Shown: piece after piece, positions 8,152 through 17,613 of the stretch | Layout: each line of letters starts with the position of its first letter | Position numbering within the stretch: position 1 is the stretch's first letter | From: JAXLQL01 sp046331625 | GTDB lineage: Bacteria > Acidobacteriota > Terriglobia > Bryobacterales > Bryobacteraceae | DNA: 64,000 nt | NCBI GenBank assembly: GCA_046331625.1 | Contig: JAXLQL010000003.1 | Span: 479,731 to 543,730 of the forward strand | Reading direction: 5' to 3' | Notes under the pieces: model-generated | The model's input: only the letters and a program-made list of their open reading frames with translations | What the model was told of the DNA's origin: nothing | Database searches by the model: none | Made by a program: the position numbers and the translations under genes

Positions 8152-8741
8152 ATGCCCCTGCTCGATCGGATCTGTATTTTGCGGTTCCAGCGCCGTACGC
8201 TAAGCCTGAGTACGCCGAGGCTGCCGAGTCGCTCGCCCGGTATCTGGTTTCGCGGCGTATCGGCATCGTCTACGGCGGGGGCAACGTCGGATTGATGGGC
8301 ACGCTCGCGGACGCTGCGCTGGCTGCCGGAGGAGACGTGATCGGGGTGATTCCGAAGGCGCTGGTAGCGAAAGAAGTCTGTCACAGCGGGCTTTCTGACT
8401 TGCGCGTGGTGGAATCGATGCATGAGCGCAAAGCCCTGATGGCGGAGTTGTCCGGCGCTTTCGTCGCCTTGCCGGGAGGCTTTGGGACCTTCGAGGAATT
8501 CTGCGAGGTGCTGACCTGGACGCAGTTGGGGTTGCATCGCAAGCCCTGCGGGCTGCTGAATGTCGCGGGATACTATGACCCGCTGTTGGCGCTGTTCGAT
8601 CACGCGGTGGCCGAGCAGTTCGTCAAACCGGTCCACCGGGGGATGGTGATCGCGGAGACTCAGCCTGAGACGATGGTGGAGCGCATCCTGGCCGTCGACG
8701 TCCCGGCGGTCGACAAGTGGATCGGTCGCCAGCAGACCTGA
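8152..8741 (+). CDS. LOG-family nucleotide phosphoribohydrolase, 5' end frameshifted
   Basis: The main frame (clear from about 8205) carries the LOG/TIGR00730 motifs GGGNVGLMG and PGGFGTFEE, the latter holding the catalytic Glu for cleaving N6-modified nucleoside 5'-monophosphates. The expected N-terminal RICIFCGSS is present only piecewise: RICI in the frame of the ATG at 8152, CGSSA in a second frame, and PEYAEAAESL in the third. Two indels at about 8179 and 8193 therefore disrupt the start. As written, the first ATG in the main frame is at 8292, which would delete the first nucleotide-binding segment. It is either a sequencing error or a broken gene. Confidence 0.7.
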
Positions 8742-8962
8742 CCCTCTCCAGGGGAGTACCAAACCTCATTTCCGGCCCGCCGGGCTCTTCCGAATGCCGT
8801 AGGGCGGCTCACTCGAAGCGCACGTGTCCCCAGGAGCCGATTCACCCCGGAGAACCTTCAATCGGCGGATGTTGCGGCCCATGGTCCCCTGATTTCTTCC
8901 GTTCGCCCCACTGTTTACGAATCTGGCCACTAGATTGCACCATCCTATCCCCACATACTGGT

Positions 8963-11900
8963 ATGGTGACCACATCGAGAGCTGTCTTTCCACTTGCCGT
9001 AGCGCTGCTTGCCAACGCGGCGCTGGCGCAGATCACGGGCGATCTCAAGGGAGTCGTGATCGATCCTTCGAATAGTCCGATCACCGGCGCAAAGGTAACG
9101 TTGAAGAGCCTCGAAACCTCTGCTTCAAGAACCGCGGACACCGACGCCGAAGGGCGGTTCGCGTTCAACCTGCTACGGCTGGGGCCGTACGAAGTGAAGG
9201 CCGAGTCGCCGAACTTCCGCGCCTCGTCGACCAACGCCGAGGTGAAGGCCGGTGAGACCACCAGTTTGCGTTTCTCGCTCGAAGTGGGCCAAGTGACCGA
9301 GTCAGTTACCGTGAGCGACGCCGTGGCGCGTGTGGACGTGGAGAATGCGCAGTTGCAGACCTCGATCCTGGGCGAGAAGGTGCTCGACATCCCTTCGGGC
9401 CGCAATCCGAACTCATTCGCGGTGACGGCGCCTGGCACGGCTCCGGTGTCGGCGAACAATCCGTTTCTCGGGTCGGGCAGCTTCAATACGAACGGCGGGC
9501 GCGGCCGCGGGAACAACATCACGATCGATGGCGTTCCGGCTACCGACGTGTCGGTGACCGGAACAGGCGGCACGTTGACGCCGCTGATCTTCCAGACGAT
9601 CCGCGAAGTGAAAGTGATCACCAACAACTTCAACGCCGAGTACGGCCGCAACGCGAACTCGCAGGTGATCTACTTGACCGAGAGCCCGACGAATGCGCTC
9701 CGCGGCGAACTGTGGGACTACTTCCAGAACGACAAGCTCAACTCGCGGCCGTTCTTCGATCGCACGGGCAAGACCAACATCCTGCGCTACAACGCGTATG
9801 GGTTCAAGATCGGTGGTCCGGTGCTGATCCCGAAGTTGTTCGATGGGCGCAACAAGGTGTTCTGGTACGCGGCCTATGAGGGGCAGAAACAGCGCGGGGC
9901 AGGCCAGGCTCGGATTGCGCGTGTGCCGACACCGGCTCAGTTGGCGGGAATCACCGATCCGACATCGAAGGCGCTGGCCGATGTGTACAAGCTGCCGTCG
10001 GATCCGAGCGGGCAGATCCAGACGTCAGCCCCGAACAAGCAAGACGTGTGGAAGCTGAACCTGAAGGGCGAGTTGAATCTGGGTACGCATGACCAGATCT
10101 CGGTGCGATACGCGGAAGCAGATTCGTTCGTTGCGAGCACGGGAAACACGTTCGTGGGCGGCAACCTGCTCGGGTTCGGCGCGTTCAGTAGCAATCATCC
10201 GTATCAGGCGACCGCGCAGGAGACGCACACGTTCGGTGCGTCGGCGGTGAACGAGTTCCGGTTCGGATTTCTCGAAAGCGTGGCCGGATTCCCGATCGAC
10301 ACGCCGTATCCACTGGGTCCGCGCGTGCGCATCACCGCGGGTGATGTGGCGAGCTTCGGCGTTTGGGAAGGCTTGCCGCAGGGCCGCTCGCAAGACAGCT
10401 ATCAGTTCACTGACAACTTTTCGCTCATCCATGGAAGGCACGGCTTCAAATTCGGTGGCGAATACTACACGCTGCTGGCCGACAGCGTCTTCGACTCATT
10501 CCAACGCCCGACGCTCGACTTCGCCAACTTCGCCGACTTTGCGGCGGGGCGGCCGAATGGGTTCAGTCAGCGCTTCGGAAATTCGGTTCGCGAGAACCGT
10601 GTCAAGAACTTCTACACCTTCTTCCAAGACGACTGGAAGGTGTCTCGCGGGTTGACGATCAATCTTGGGCTGCGGCTCGAGTGGGCCGGAGGTCCGACGG
10701 AAAAGCAGGGGTTGATCTCCAACCTGAACCTCGACAACCGGTCGGCGTTCGGCGCGGCTGGCGCCGGGCGATTCGGATTACTCGAAGTGGGCAAGCCTTC
10801 GTTCAACAGCAACTGGAACTGGGGACCGCGGATCGGGTTCGCCTGGTCGCCAGGCGGCAACCAGAAGACGGCGATCCGAGGTGGCTACGGCATGGCGTAC
10901 GATTTCGTGTTCCTCAACCCGATCACGAACCAGCGCTTCTTGCCGCCATTCATCGTGAGCGCGACGCTGACCGGAATCCCGAGTTTCGCGGGCGACAACA
11001 GCTTCGCGCGGATCGTGGCCGGCACGGCGCAGGTCCAGGCGAATACGAAGTCGCAGGTGGGCGCGTTGAGCGCTACGACGCTCAACTTCGGCGCGATTAG
11101 CCCGGCGATCGCGCAGAATCTTCGCAATGCGCAGGCGCAGCAGTGGAGCCTCGGTGTGCAGCGGGAGATCTTCAATGGCTGGGTGGCGTCGGCGGCCTAC
11201 GTGGGGACCAAGGGGACCTATCTGCCGCGCTCGCGCGATCTGAACCTGATCGCTTCACCGGTGACGCCGGCGCGTAGCCTGGAGGACGAGACGGCGCGTC
11301 TAACGGAATTCCAGACGGCGAACCAGGGGTTGAGCGGAAACTTGACGGCGTTCAGCAACCGCATCGATCCGCGGTACAACGGCATCGCTTACAACGAGAG
11401 CTCGGCGAATTCGAACTTCCACTCGGGGCAGTTCGAAGTGACGCGGCGCTTCGGCTCGTATTATCTGCGGGCCAACTACACGATCGGCAAGTCGATCGAC
11501 GATAATTCCGACGTGCTCGGTGTGCTGATCAACGACAGCTCGAACCAGCAGAATCCGCTGAACAACAAAGACAATCGCGCCGCGTCGCAATTCGACTTGC
11601 GCCAGCGCGCGGTGATCACGCATGACTGGAAGATGCCGTTCTTCAAGAACTCGTCGAGCCGGTTCGTACGGACGGTGGTGGCGGGCTGGGGATTCTCGGG
11701 TGTGACGTCGTTCCGGTCCGGATTCCCGGTGACCCTCGACGCTGGTCCGCGGCGGGGCATCAACCCGATCTCGGTACTGGGCGGGGGCGCGCAAATCCGG
11801 CCCAACGTCACCGGACCGGTGAACTTCCAGCCGAAGCCTGCCGGGTCGGCGGGTTCGCCGCAAGGTGCATCGGGCGCGGCCGGATTGGCGGTCTCGAACT

Positions 11901-12187
11901 ATGCCGCCAGCCTTGGACTCTCACAGCCGCTGCTCGGCAACTTCGGCAACATGGGGCGTAACGTGCTGCGGTTGAATGGCGAGCGGAACTTCGACTGGTC
12001 GATGCACAAGTCGTTCCGGATTTCGGAAGGGATGCAAGTGCGGTTCCTGACGGAGTTCTACAACATCTTCAACAATACGTCGTTTCAGGACGTGGATCGC
12101 AATCTGGCCAACCCCACCTTCGGACAGTACACGACGGTTGCGCAGAATCCGCGGCAAATTCAGATGGCGCTGCGGTTCCTGTTCTGA
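8963..12187 (+). CDS. TonB-dependent receptor with carboxypeptidase-regulatory domain (1)
   Basis: The start at 8963 gives a signal peptide ending ALAQ and a 1074-aa protein; the frame is open further upstream but without a plausible start. Residues about 25-110 form a CarboxypepD_reg/CNA-B-like beta sandwich (ITGDLKGVVIDPSNSPITGA). A plug domain follows, with the family-typical ...EYGRNANSQVIYLTESPTN, then a long beta barrel ending in a C-terminal phenylalanine (MALRFLF) as in outer-membrane proteins. Such Oar-like receptors import large substrates across the outer membrane, and the ligand cannot be read from sequence. No obvious TonB box was identified. Confidence 0.92.
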   Translation: MVTTSRAVFPLAVALLANAALAQITGDLKGVVIDPSNSPITGAKVTLKSLETSASRTADTDAEGRFAFNLLRLGPYEVKAESPNFRASSTNAEVKAGETTSLRFSLEVGQVTESVTVSDAVARVDVENAQLQTSILGEKVLDIPSGRNPNSFAVTAPGTAPVSANNPFLGSGSFNTNGGRGRGNNITIDGVPATDVSVTGTGGTLTPLIFQTIREVKVITNNFNAEYGRNANSQVIYLTESPTNALRGELWDYFQNDKLNSRPFFDRTGKTNILRYNAYGFKIGGPVLIPKLFDGRNKVFWYAAYEGQKQRGAGQARIARVPTPAQLAGITDPTSKALADVYKLPSDPSGQIQTSAPNKQDVWKLNLKGELNLGTHDQISVRYAEADSFVASTGNTFVGGNLLGFGAFSSNHPYQATAQETHTFGASAVNEFRFGFLESVAGFPIDTPYPLGPRVRITAGDVASFGVWEGLPQGRSQDSYQFTDNFSLIHGRHGFKFGGEYYTLLADSVFDSFQRPTLDFANFADFAAGRPNGFSQRFGNSVRENRVKNFYTFFQDDWKVSRGLTINLGLRLEWAGGPTEKQGLISNLNLDNRSAFGAAGAGRFGLLEVGKPSFNSNWNWGPRIGFAWSPGGNQKTAIRGGYGMAYDFVFLNPITNQRFLPPFIVSATLTGIPSFAGDNSFARIVAGTAQVQANTKSQVGALSATTLNFGAISPAIAQNLRNAQAQQWSLGVQREIFNGWVASAAYVGTKGTYLPRSRDLNLIASPVTPARSLEDETARLTEFQTANQGLSGNLTAFSNRIDPRYNGIAYNESSANSNFHSGQFEVTRRFGSYYLRANYTIGKSIDDNSDVLGVLINDSSNQQNPLNNKDNRAASQFDLRQRAVITHDWKMPFFKNSSSRFVRTVVAGWGFSGVTSFRSGFPVTLDAGPRRGINPISVLGGGAQIRPNVTGPVNFQPKPAGSAGSPQGASGAAGLAVSNYAASLGLSQPLLGNFGNMGRNVLRLNGERNFDWSMHKSFRISEGMQVRFLTEFYNIFNNTSFQDVDRNLANPTFGQYTTVAQNPRQIQMALRFLF

Positions 12188-12226
12188 TTCTGAGCGGGCT
12201 CGCGGGCGCATTACAATCAGAGCAGG

Positions 12227-12997
12227 ATGTGGCGCGGGCTTATCGCCTCGATCATGACGGCGTCGTTGTTCGGCGCTGGAGCGATCAAGTTGTACCTGAC
12301 GGACGGGACCTTCCACTCGGTTCGCGAGTATGAGGTGAAGAAAGACCGCGTTCGCTACTATTCGACCGAGCGAGGCGAGTTTGAAGAGATCCCGCTCGAA
12401 CTCGTGGACCTGAAGCGCACGAAGGCCGAGCAGCAGGAGATCGACGATTCACGCAAAGCCGACGCAGAGGCGAACAAGGCCGAGGACAAAGCGGTGCGCG
12501 AGATGCGGCGCGAGGCGGCGCGCGTTCCGGCCGAGGCGGGACTCTACTGGATCGACGGCGCGGAGTTGAAGCCGATCAAGGCGGCCGAATCGAAGGTTCA
12601 CACGAACAAGCGGCGGTCCGTGCTCAAGGCGCTTTCGCCGATACCAATGGTGACCGGCAAGGCGACGCTCGAGTTGGACGGTGAGGCGTCGCAAAACGTG
12701 ATGGCGCAGGAGCGGCCCGAGTTCTACATTCGCCTGAGTACCGATGAGCGGTTCGGGATCGTGAAGCTGACGCCGCAGAAGGGCGTGCGGATCGTGGAAC
12801 GGTGGACGATCGAACCGGTGACCAAGACGGTGCTCCAGGAGCATGATGACGTCGACATTTTCCGCTACCAATCAGAGGATGGGCTGTACAAGATCTGGGC
12901 GCAGAAACCGATGTCGCCGGGCGAGTATGCGGTGATCCAGTACACCGAAGGCAAGCAGAACGTTCAGGTGTGGGATTTCGCAGTGAAGGCGAAGTAG
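12227..12997 (+). CDS. secreted hypothetical protein
   Basis: 256 aa with an N-terminal hydrophobic segment (residues 4-20, signal peptide-like). A KLYLTDGTFHSVREYEVKKDRVRYYS stretch follows, like the small beta modules that begin many acidobacterial exported proteins, then a charged Lys/Glu-rich linker and a beta-rich C-terminal domain. It starts 39 bases after TonB receptor 1 on the same strand and may be co-transcribed. No enzymatic motif is visible; function unknown. Confidence 0.75.
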   Translation: MWRGLIASIMTASLFGAGAIKLYLTDGTFHSVREYEVKKDRVRYYSTERGEFEEIPLELVDLKRTKAEQQEIDDSRKADAEANKAEDKAVREMRREAARVPAEAGLYWIDGAELKPIKAAESKVHTNKRRSVLKALSPIPMVTGKATLELDGEASQNVMAQERPEFYIRLSTDERFGIVKLTPQKGVRIVERWTIEPVTKTVLQEHDDVDIFRYQSEDGLYKIWAQKPMSPGEYAVIQYTEGKQNVQVWDFAVKAK

Positions 12998-12999
12998 GC

Positions 13000-13374
13000 T
13001 CAGGGGATCTCGACTTCGATCGCGTCGCCGTCTTCGAGCGAGAATGCGTCGCGCAGGCGGATGTCCGTGGCGATCTCGATAATCTTCTTCGAGTGATGTC
13101 CAGTGCCGTGCTCGTTTTGATCTGTGCGGAGCAGGAACGCGGGGTGGCCGAAGATCCGGCACGGGACGATGTTGACGGACACCCGTCCGCCGTACTCGGA
13201 GGCTTCGAGACGGATCGGGTTGGCGGGAAGCGAGTAGGGCTCGGGCAGTTCGATGTTGAGGGTTCCGGGGTAGAGGCGCATCCCGGTTTTCTGCTCGTAG
13301 AGATCGGCGAGTTGGGCGATCCAGTAGGCGAAGTCGCCGCGGCCGGACACGAGGCGTCCGCGGAGGAGGGGCAT
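13000..13374 (-). CDS. DUF120 protein, CTP-dependent riboflavin kinase-like
   Basis: I place the start at the ATG at 13374 (124 aa, MPLLRGRLVSGRGDFAYW). The upstream open frame is low-complexity and overlaps the neighbour. The product matches the DUF120 fold over its full length: an RGRLVSGRGD opening, the LYPGTLNIEL motif (the TLN triad binds metal in the archaeal enzyme), and IRLRDAFSLEDGDAIEVEI at the C-terminus. In archaea this family phosphorylates riboflavin to FMN using CTP. Its use in a bacterium, which normally has RibF, is unusual. Convergent with the gene upstream, with only 2 bases between stops. Confidence 0.8.
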   Translation of the reverse strand: MPLLRGRLVSGRGDFAYWIAQLADLYEQKTGMRLYPGTLNIELPEPYSLPANPIRLEASEYGGRVSVNIVPCRIFGHPAFLLRTDQNEHGTGHHSKKIIEIATDIRLRDAFSLEDGDAIEVEIP

Positions 13375-13519
13375 GGACCTCAGGGTAACGCCTTTTCCGG
13401 ACTGACCGATTCTGTTGTCGCTGCGGCACGGATGTGACTGGCCTTCACGCCGGGCTCGCTGAATTGCAGGAGGGTGCCGTGGGTTCGGCGGAGGCACGAG
13501 AGTTGCATTCCCGAACGTC

Positions 13520-14311
13520 ATGCATTTCCGGCTGCCCGTCTGTCTCCTGGTTGGAGCCTCGCTGGGTTTTGCGCAGCCTGGTTGGCGAGAGTTCGAATTG
13601 GGGCCGGCAACCACGAAAGGCCCAGCCAAATTCAGAGGTTCGATTCGGAGCGGTGCGTTGCGGGCGAGATCGATATCTCCCAGGACGCTGATCGCGATCG
13701 CCACCGGCGTCTCTCCGGTGCGCGTGCTCGGCCCAGACTGGATCGACACGGAGCGCTATCGGATCTCGGCGGTGCTCGGCGAGGCGAAGGCGCTGCGGAC
13801 CCGCTCATCGCCAAGCCCTTCCATACAGGAAGAGTTTCGACTCTTGTTCTCGAAGGAGATCGTCCGCCGGTTCCGCCTGGAGTTTCAAATGGGACGACGC
13901 GAGACGGCCGGCTTCTGGGCCAAGCACTCGCCTTCCGCGGCCACCAAGGCACGGCTCTCCAAGTCGCTGGAAGGCGCCCGATTTCAAGAGAGCGGGACGC
14001 CTGTTATCAACGTTCGCAGGACACTGGATGTGCGAGGTGCGACCATTGCCGAGTTCCTGGACTGGGTCGAGCGTTTCGGGCTGAGAGCTCCGGTAGTTGC
14101 CACCAGCGCGCTTCCGGAGGGAACGTGGGACTTTCGCATTCGCTGGACCACCGGCGATCCAGACTCACTGCTCCAAGCGATCCATGAGGCGATCGGGTGG
14201 GAGCTTTCTCCCGGTAGCGTGAGCCCTGAATACGTCGTGATCAAGCGCATTGCAAGGCCCGATCTTCGCCGCAGCGCGGCGGAGCGGCATCAAGGGCGCA
14301 ACTCGAGTTGA
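13520..14311 (+). CDS. TIGR03435 (DUF3738) family protein
   Basis: 263 aa with a signal peptide (MHFRLPVCLLVGASLGFAQ). Family hallmarks are SPRTLIAIATGVSPVRVLGPDWIDTERYRISA, LLFSKEIVRRFRLEFQ in the middle and a C-terminal WDFRIRW plus LLQAIHEAIGWEL. The family is greatly expanded in Solibacter-like acidobacteria, has unknown function and is exported. It is a useful taxonomic marker here. The stop overlaps the convergent winged-helix gene by 22 bases. Confidence 0.85.
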   Translation: MHFRLPVCLLVGASLGFAQPGWREFELGPATTKGPAKFRGSIRSGALRARSISPRTLIAIATGVSPVRVLGPDWIDTERYRISAVLGEAKALRTRSSPSPSIQEEFRLLFSKEIVRRFRLEFQMGRRETAGFWAKHSPSAATKARLSKSLEGARFQESGTPVINVRRTLDVRGATIAEFLDWVERFGLRAPVVATSALPEGTWDFRIRWTTGDPDSLLQAIHEAIGWELSPGSVSPEYVVIKRIARPDLRRSAAERHQGRNSS

Positions 14312-16437
14312 AAGATATTGCCGCGCGACTGGAACCATTCGTAAGCCAACTGCTCCGTTCCCGGCCGCCAAGCCGGAGCTCGCACAAAGGATCCGAAGGC
14401 CGTATCTTTGGTCAACTGCTTGCGTTCTCCTGTCACGCGATCGATCCACCACAAATTCCAAACGCCCTCCCGGAACGATGCAAACGCGATGCGCCGGCTA
14501 TCGGAGGCGAACGAGTGCGTCCAATTCTGGGCGGCGTCGTTGGTCAGTACCTTGAAGTCCGAGCCGCCGGTACGCATTACGGCAATCTCGGCCGATTCTC
14601 CGCGCGCGATCTGGAACGCCAGCCACTCCCCGGCGCGATCGGTGATGGCAAACCAGGCCCGCTCCCGTTCGAATGTCAACTGCCGCGGCATGGGCGCGGT
14701 GGCCGGACCGAGGCAGATGTTCATGGGCGTGGAACACGCGCACAACAGGTCTTTGGCGTTGGGCATCAAGACCGGGTGAAAAATGCCGGCGACGTTGCGC
14801 GTGAGCAGCGTGCGGGATTTCCGCGTCACCGGATGGAAGGCGCGAAACTCGACGTTCGGGCCGTTGCCGTAGTTGTACAGCAGATCACCTGCCGGGGTCC
14901 AGGTGTTGCCGGCTTCCTTGGCGCCTGGGTCTGGCGATACGGGCACGGCTTCGCCACCGCCCGAGGCCGGCATCACCCAGATGTCGCGGTTTCGCCCTTG
15001 CGTCTCCACGGCAAAAGCCAGCCACTTGCCATCGGGCGAATAGGTGGGCACGTAGGCCCGCAACACATCCTCTTTGAAGAACGGTTTAGCCTCGCTGCTG
15101 GCGGTGTCGAGCGTCCAAAGCTGGCTCGTGTTGCGTAGCCGCGAAAACAGCATGCGAGATCCATCGGGAGCGAGCGTGAGGCCCGTGGGGATGTCTGACT
15201 GCGAGGCGAAGACACGGGCCGGCTTGGCGCCGCCCTTGGTGGGCACTGCCCAAATCGCATGCTCGCCGCGTTCGCCCGCCGCGGAAAAGTACAGCACTTC
15301 ATCGCCGGGTCCAAACACCGGATCCCAGACGCGGCTGACGAAATTGCCGGGCAATCGCGGGATGTCGACTCCGGTCCGGACCAGTGGCGACAGTTGTCCG
15401 GAGGCGAGATCGAGCACGTGAATGGATGAGTCGCGGCGGAGCACGGCAAAGGCGATGCGCCGTCCGTCGCGGCTCCACGAAGGAGCCGCGTGCGAACCCA
15501 GCGGGTTGCTCCCATTCGTCACCTGGCGGAGCGCCGATCCGTCCAGAGCCACGGTCCAGATGGTGCCGGGACTGCCGGTGTCGAAGGGCGCCAAGCTGAA
15601 TGGCTCGGCGGCGGTAAACGCGATGGTCTGGCTATCGGGAGACCACGCGGGCGCCGAGCCGAACTGGCTGAGACGCCGAGGGGAACCGCCTGCGCTGGCC
15701 ACGACCCAGATTCCGCGCTTTGCCGCCGAATGATACGCGATCCACCGGCCGTCGGGCGACCAGGCTGGATGCAGGTTCTGATGCCCGTCGTCGGTCACCT
15801 GAACGGTGGCGCCCGCGCTGGCCAGCTCACGCCGGTAGATTTCAAAACGGCCGGACTTGTTGGAAGAGTAGACGAATGAGCTCCCGTCAGGGCCGAACGA
15901 TGGCTTGGCGTCGACGCCCGCCGTGGTGGTCAACTGGGCCGGTTCGCTCAGACGGAAATGCGGCGGTTGGTCGAGAGGTGACCGGCGCTGGGTCCACCAC
16001 CATCCGGTGGGAATCAGTATCGCCAGCGCTGCCGCCGCGCCGAAGAGCGGACGCATGGACCGCGCCGGTGCGGCAACTGCCGCCGGGGGAACGGGAGCTG
16101 ACGTCTCGCGGACTTCGTTCACTGGCGCGATGAATCGATAGCCCAACGTGGGCAGCGTCTCCACAAACCGGGGCGCGCGCGGATCATCGCCCAATTCGCG
16201 GCGGAGTTGCGCGATCACGCGGGTGATGGCGTTGTCCGTCACGGCGGCGCCTTCCCACACCGCTTGCACCAGTTCTTCCTTGCCTACCACGCGCTGGCGA
16301 TTGCGAATGAGGTGGAGCAGTACACGGATCGCTTTGGGCTCCAGATCGAGCCGCTCGGCGCCGCGCCGCACCGTGAACGAGCGCGGTTCGACCACGACCG
16401 TATCAAACTCAAAACAAAGGATGTTGTCGTCCATCAC
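14290..16437 (-). CDS. winged-helix DNA-binding protein fused to TolB-like propeller
   Basis: 715 aa. Residues about 8-108 form an OmpR/CadC-type winged helix (LEPKAIRVLLHLIRN, DNAITRVIAQLRRELGDD, TLPTLGYRFIAPV). A single membrane span lies at about 130-147. The remaining 560 residues are WD40-like PD40 repeats (SFGPDGSSFVYSSN, AWSPDGRWIAYHS, TYSPDGKWLAFAV). The layout is that of a one-component membrane regulator with a periplasmic propeller sensor. The target genes are unknown, but it is divergent from the aspartic protease 78 bases away. Confidence 0.9.
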   Translation of the reverse strand: MMDDNILCFEFDTVVVEPRSFTVRRGAERLDLEPKAIRVLLHLIRNRQRVVGKEELVQAVWEGAAVTDNAITRVIAQLRRELGDDPRAPRFVETLPTLGYRFIAPVNEVRETSAPVPPAAVAAPARSMRPLFGAAAALAILIPTGWWWTQRRSPLDQPPHFRLSEPAQLTTTAGVDAKPSFGPDGSSFVYSSNKSGRFEIYRRELASAGATVQVTDDGHQNLHPAWSPDGRWIAYHSAAKRGIWVVASAGGSPRRLSQFGSAPAWSPDSQTIAFTAAEPFSLAPFDTGSPGTIWTVALDGSALRQVTNGSNPLGSHAAPSWSRDGRRIAFAVLRRDSSIHVLDLASGQLSPLVRTGVDIPRLPGNFVSRVWDPVFGPGDEVLYFSAAGERGEHAIWAVPTKGGAKPARVFASQSDIPTGLTLAPDGSRMLFSRLRNTSQLWTLDTASSEAKPFFKEDVLRAYVPTYSPDGKWLAFAVETQGRNRDIWVMPASGGGEAVPVSPDPGAKEAGNTWTPAGDLLYNYGNGPNVEFRAFHPVTRKSRTLLTRNVAGIFHPVLMPNAKDLLCACSTPMNICLGPATAPMPRQLTFERERAWFAITDRAGEWLAFQIARGESAEIAVMRTGGSDFKVLTNDAAQNWTHSFASDSRRIAFASFREGVWNLWWIDRVTGERKQLTKDTAFGSFVRAPAWRPGTEQLAYEWFQSRGNIFQLELRP

Positions 16438-16515
16438 AGAATCATCATGGCGGCAAAACCAGCAAAATCACATCTCCGTCGCGACTCCTCGGGCGGCTTC
16501 CCCTAGTGTGGCCAC

Positions 16516-17295
16516 ATGAAGGCCGTTTCCCTGCTTTTCTGGACCGTGATCGGCGTCGTGGGCGCCCGCTCGGAGGCGACGCTGCCCGCCGTGCGCGTGC
16601 TGGACTCCATGATGCTCACTCAAGTCTACCTGAACGGATCCGGGCCCTTCCGGATGATGTTGGATACGGGAGCGGAGGCGAGCCTGTTACGGCCGGCAGT
16701 GGCAGCTCGCATCGGGGCGCGCGCGCAGTACCAGGTGGAGCAGGTGACGGCTGCGGGGTCGTCGACGGTGGCAGCCGGGCTGGTGACGGTGCGCGTGGGA
16801 GTGGCAGAGGACGCCGGCGTGGAGATGCTCTACGCGCCGCCGGTGCTCCGGGACGCCGATGGCGTGCTGGGTCAAAGCTGGCTGCGGCGGCACAGCTATC
16901 TGCTCGATTTCCGGAAGCGCCGCGTGATCCTGGACGGGCAGCCTCCCGCCGAGGGGCTGCGCGTGCCGTTGCGCGAGTCGGACGGGCGTCCGTGCATCGC
17001 GGCGCAGGTGGACGGCGAGGCTCGGGAGTTGATCCTCGATTCAGGCGCCTCGGCGCTGGTGCTGTTCGGCGGGCGAGGCCGCTTTGCGCAACGGGCGCGC
17101 ATGGTTACCAACAACGGCTCCATCGATGCGGGCGTGGGCAGGGCGGTGGTCGCGATCGGAGCAGGGGGCTTTCGCCGGGAAGTGACGGCGGCGGAGATAC
17201 CGGGAGAGGCCGTGCAAGGATTGCTGCCGGCCTCGGCGTTCCAGTGGATTTACATCGCGGGCGACCGCCGAGTGGCGGTCCTGGCTACGCGGTAG
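16516..17295 (+). CDS. two-lobed retropepsin-like aspartic protease, exported
   Basis: 259 aa with a signal peptide-like N-terminus. Two aspartic protease half-sites are present: LDTGAEASLL with Asp50 and LDSGASALVLF with Asp175. Each is followed by a hydrophobic-hydrophobic-glycine element (DGVLGQSWL, VQGLLPASAF). Clan AA proteases need two such aspartates, supplied here by one chain instead of a homodimer. Probably a periplasmic peptidase. It is divergent from the winged-helix/TolB regulator. Confidence 0.8.
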   Translation: MKAVSLLFWTVIGVVGARSEATLPAVRVLDSMMLTQVYLNGSGPFRMMLDTGAEASLLRPAVAARIGARAQYQVEQVTAAGSSTVAAGLVTVRVGVAEDAGVEMLYAPPVLRDADGVLGQSWLRRHSYLLDFRKRRVILDGQPPAEGLRVPLRESDGRPCIAAQVDGEARELILDSGASALVLFGGRGRFAQRARMVTNNGSIDAGVGRAVVAIGAGGFRREVTAAEIPGEAVQGLLPASAFQWIYIAGDRRVAVLATR

Positions 17296-17458
17296 CCACT
17301 CATCCGCCGGCCGAAACTCGATTGGGGAGAACTCGGTATGCTGCAGACCTTCCTCGATCAACTGTGCAGCGGCTTCGCTTGCGCTCTTGCGCAGACCCGT
17401 TTGCGAAGTGGTCCAGGCGCGCCGCCTGTTCGTCATGCAACTCAACGCTGATCGTCAT
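17296..17458 (-). pseudogene. remnant of a RHH/DUF433-type antitoxin gene
   Basis: From the ATG at 17458 the frame reads MTISVELHDEQAARLDHFA and then goes out of register. The continuation, TGLRKSASEAAAQLIEEG followed by TEFSPIEFR, is found in another frame, so there is an indel near 17400. It then runs into the 3' end of the protease gene, so the C-terminal half is missing. The sequence resembles antitoxins that pair an N-terminal ribbon-helix-helix with an IEFRD...-type domain. No toxin partner is visible beside it. Confidence 0.5.
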
Positions 17459-17613
17459 TTCATCCCCATTCTCGCGATGCTTGGTCGTGCTCGGGTGCCA
17501 TGACGGGCAACTCGCCAAGGAGTGTCCACCGCGTGGCAACATCGTCGCCATCAAGTGCTCATCGGCCTAAGCCGGCTTGTTGCGCAGGTCAACGGTCCTA
17601 TGCTGGAGTCTGG

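Noticed and set aside
8139..8762. 207-aa minus-strand frame opposite the LOG gene
   Set aside because: No family similarity; the plus strand has unmistakable LOG motifs.
13374..13749. N-terminal extension of the DUF120 protein
   Set aside because: The extra 125 residues are low-complexity and overlap the neighbouring gene; DUF120 aligns from the ATG at 13374.
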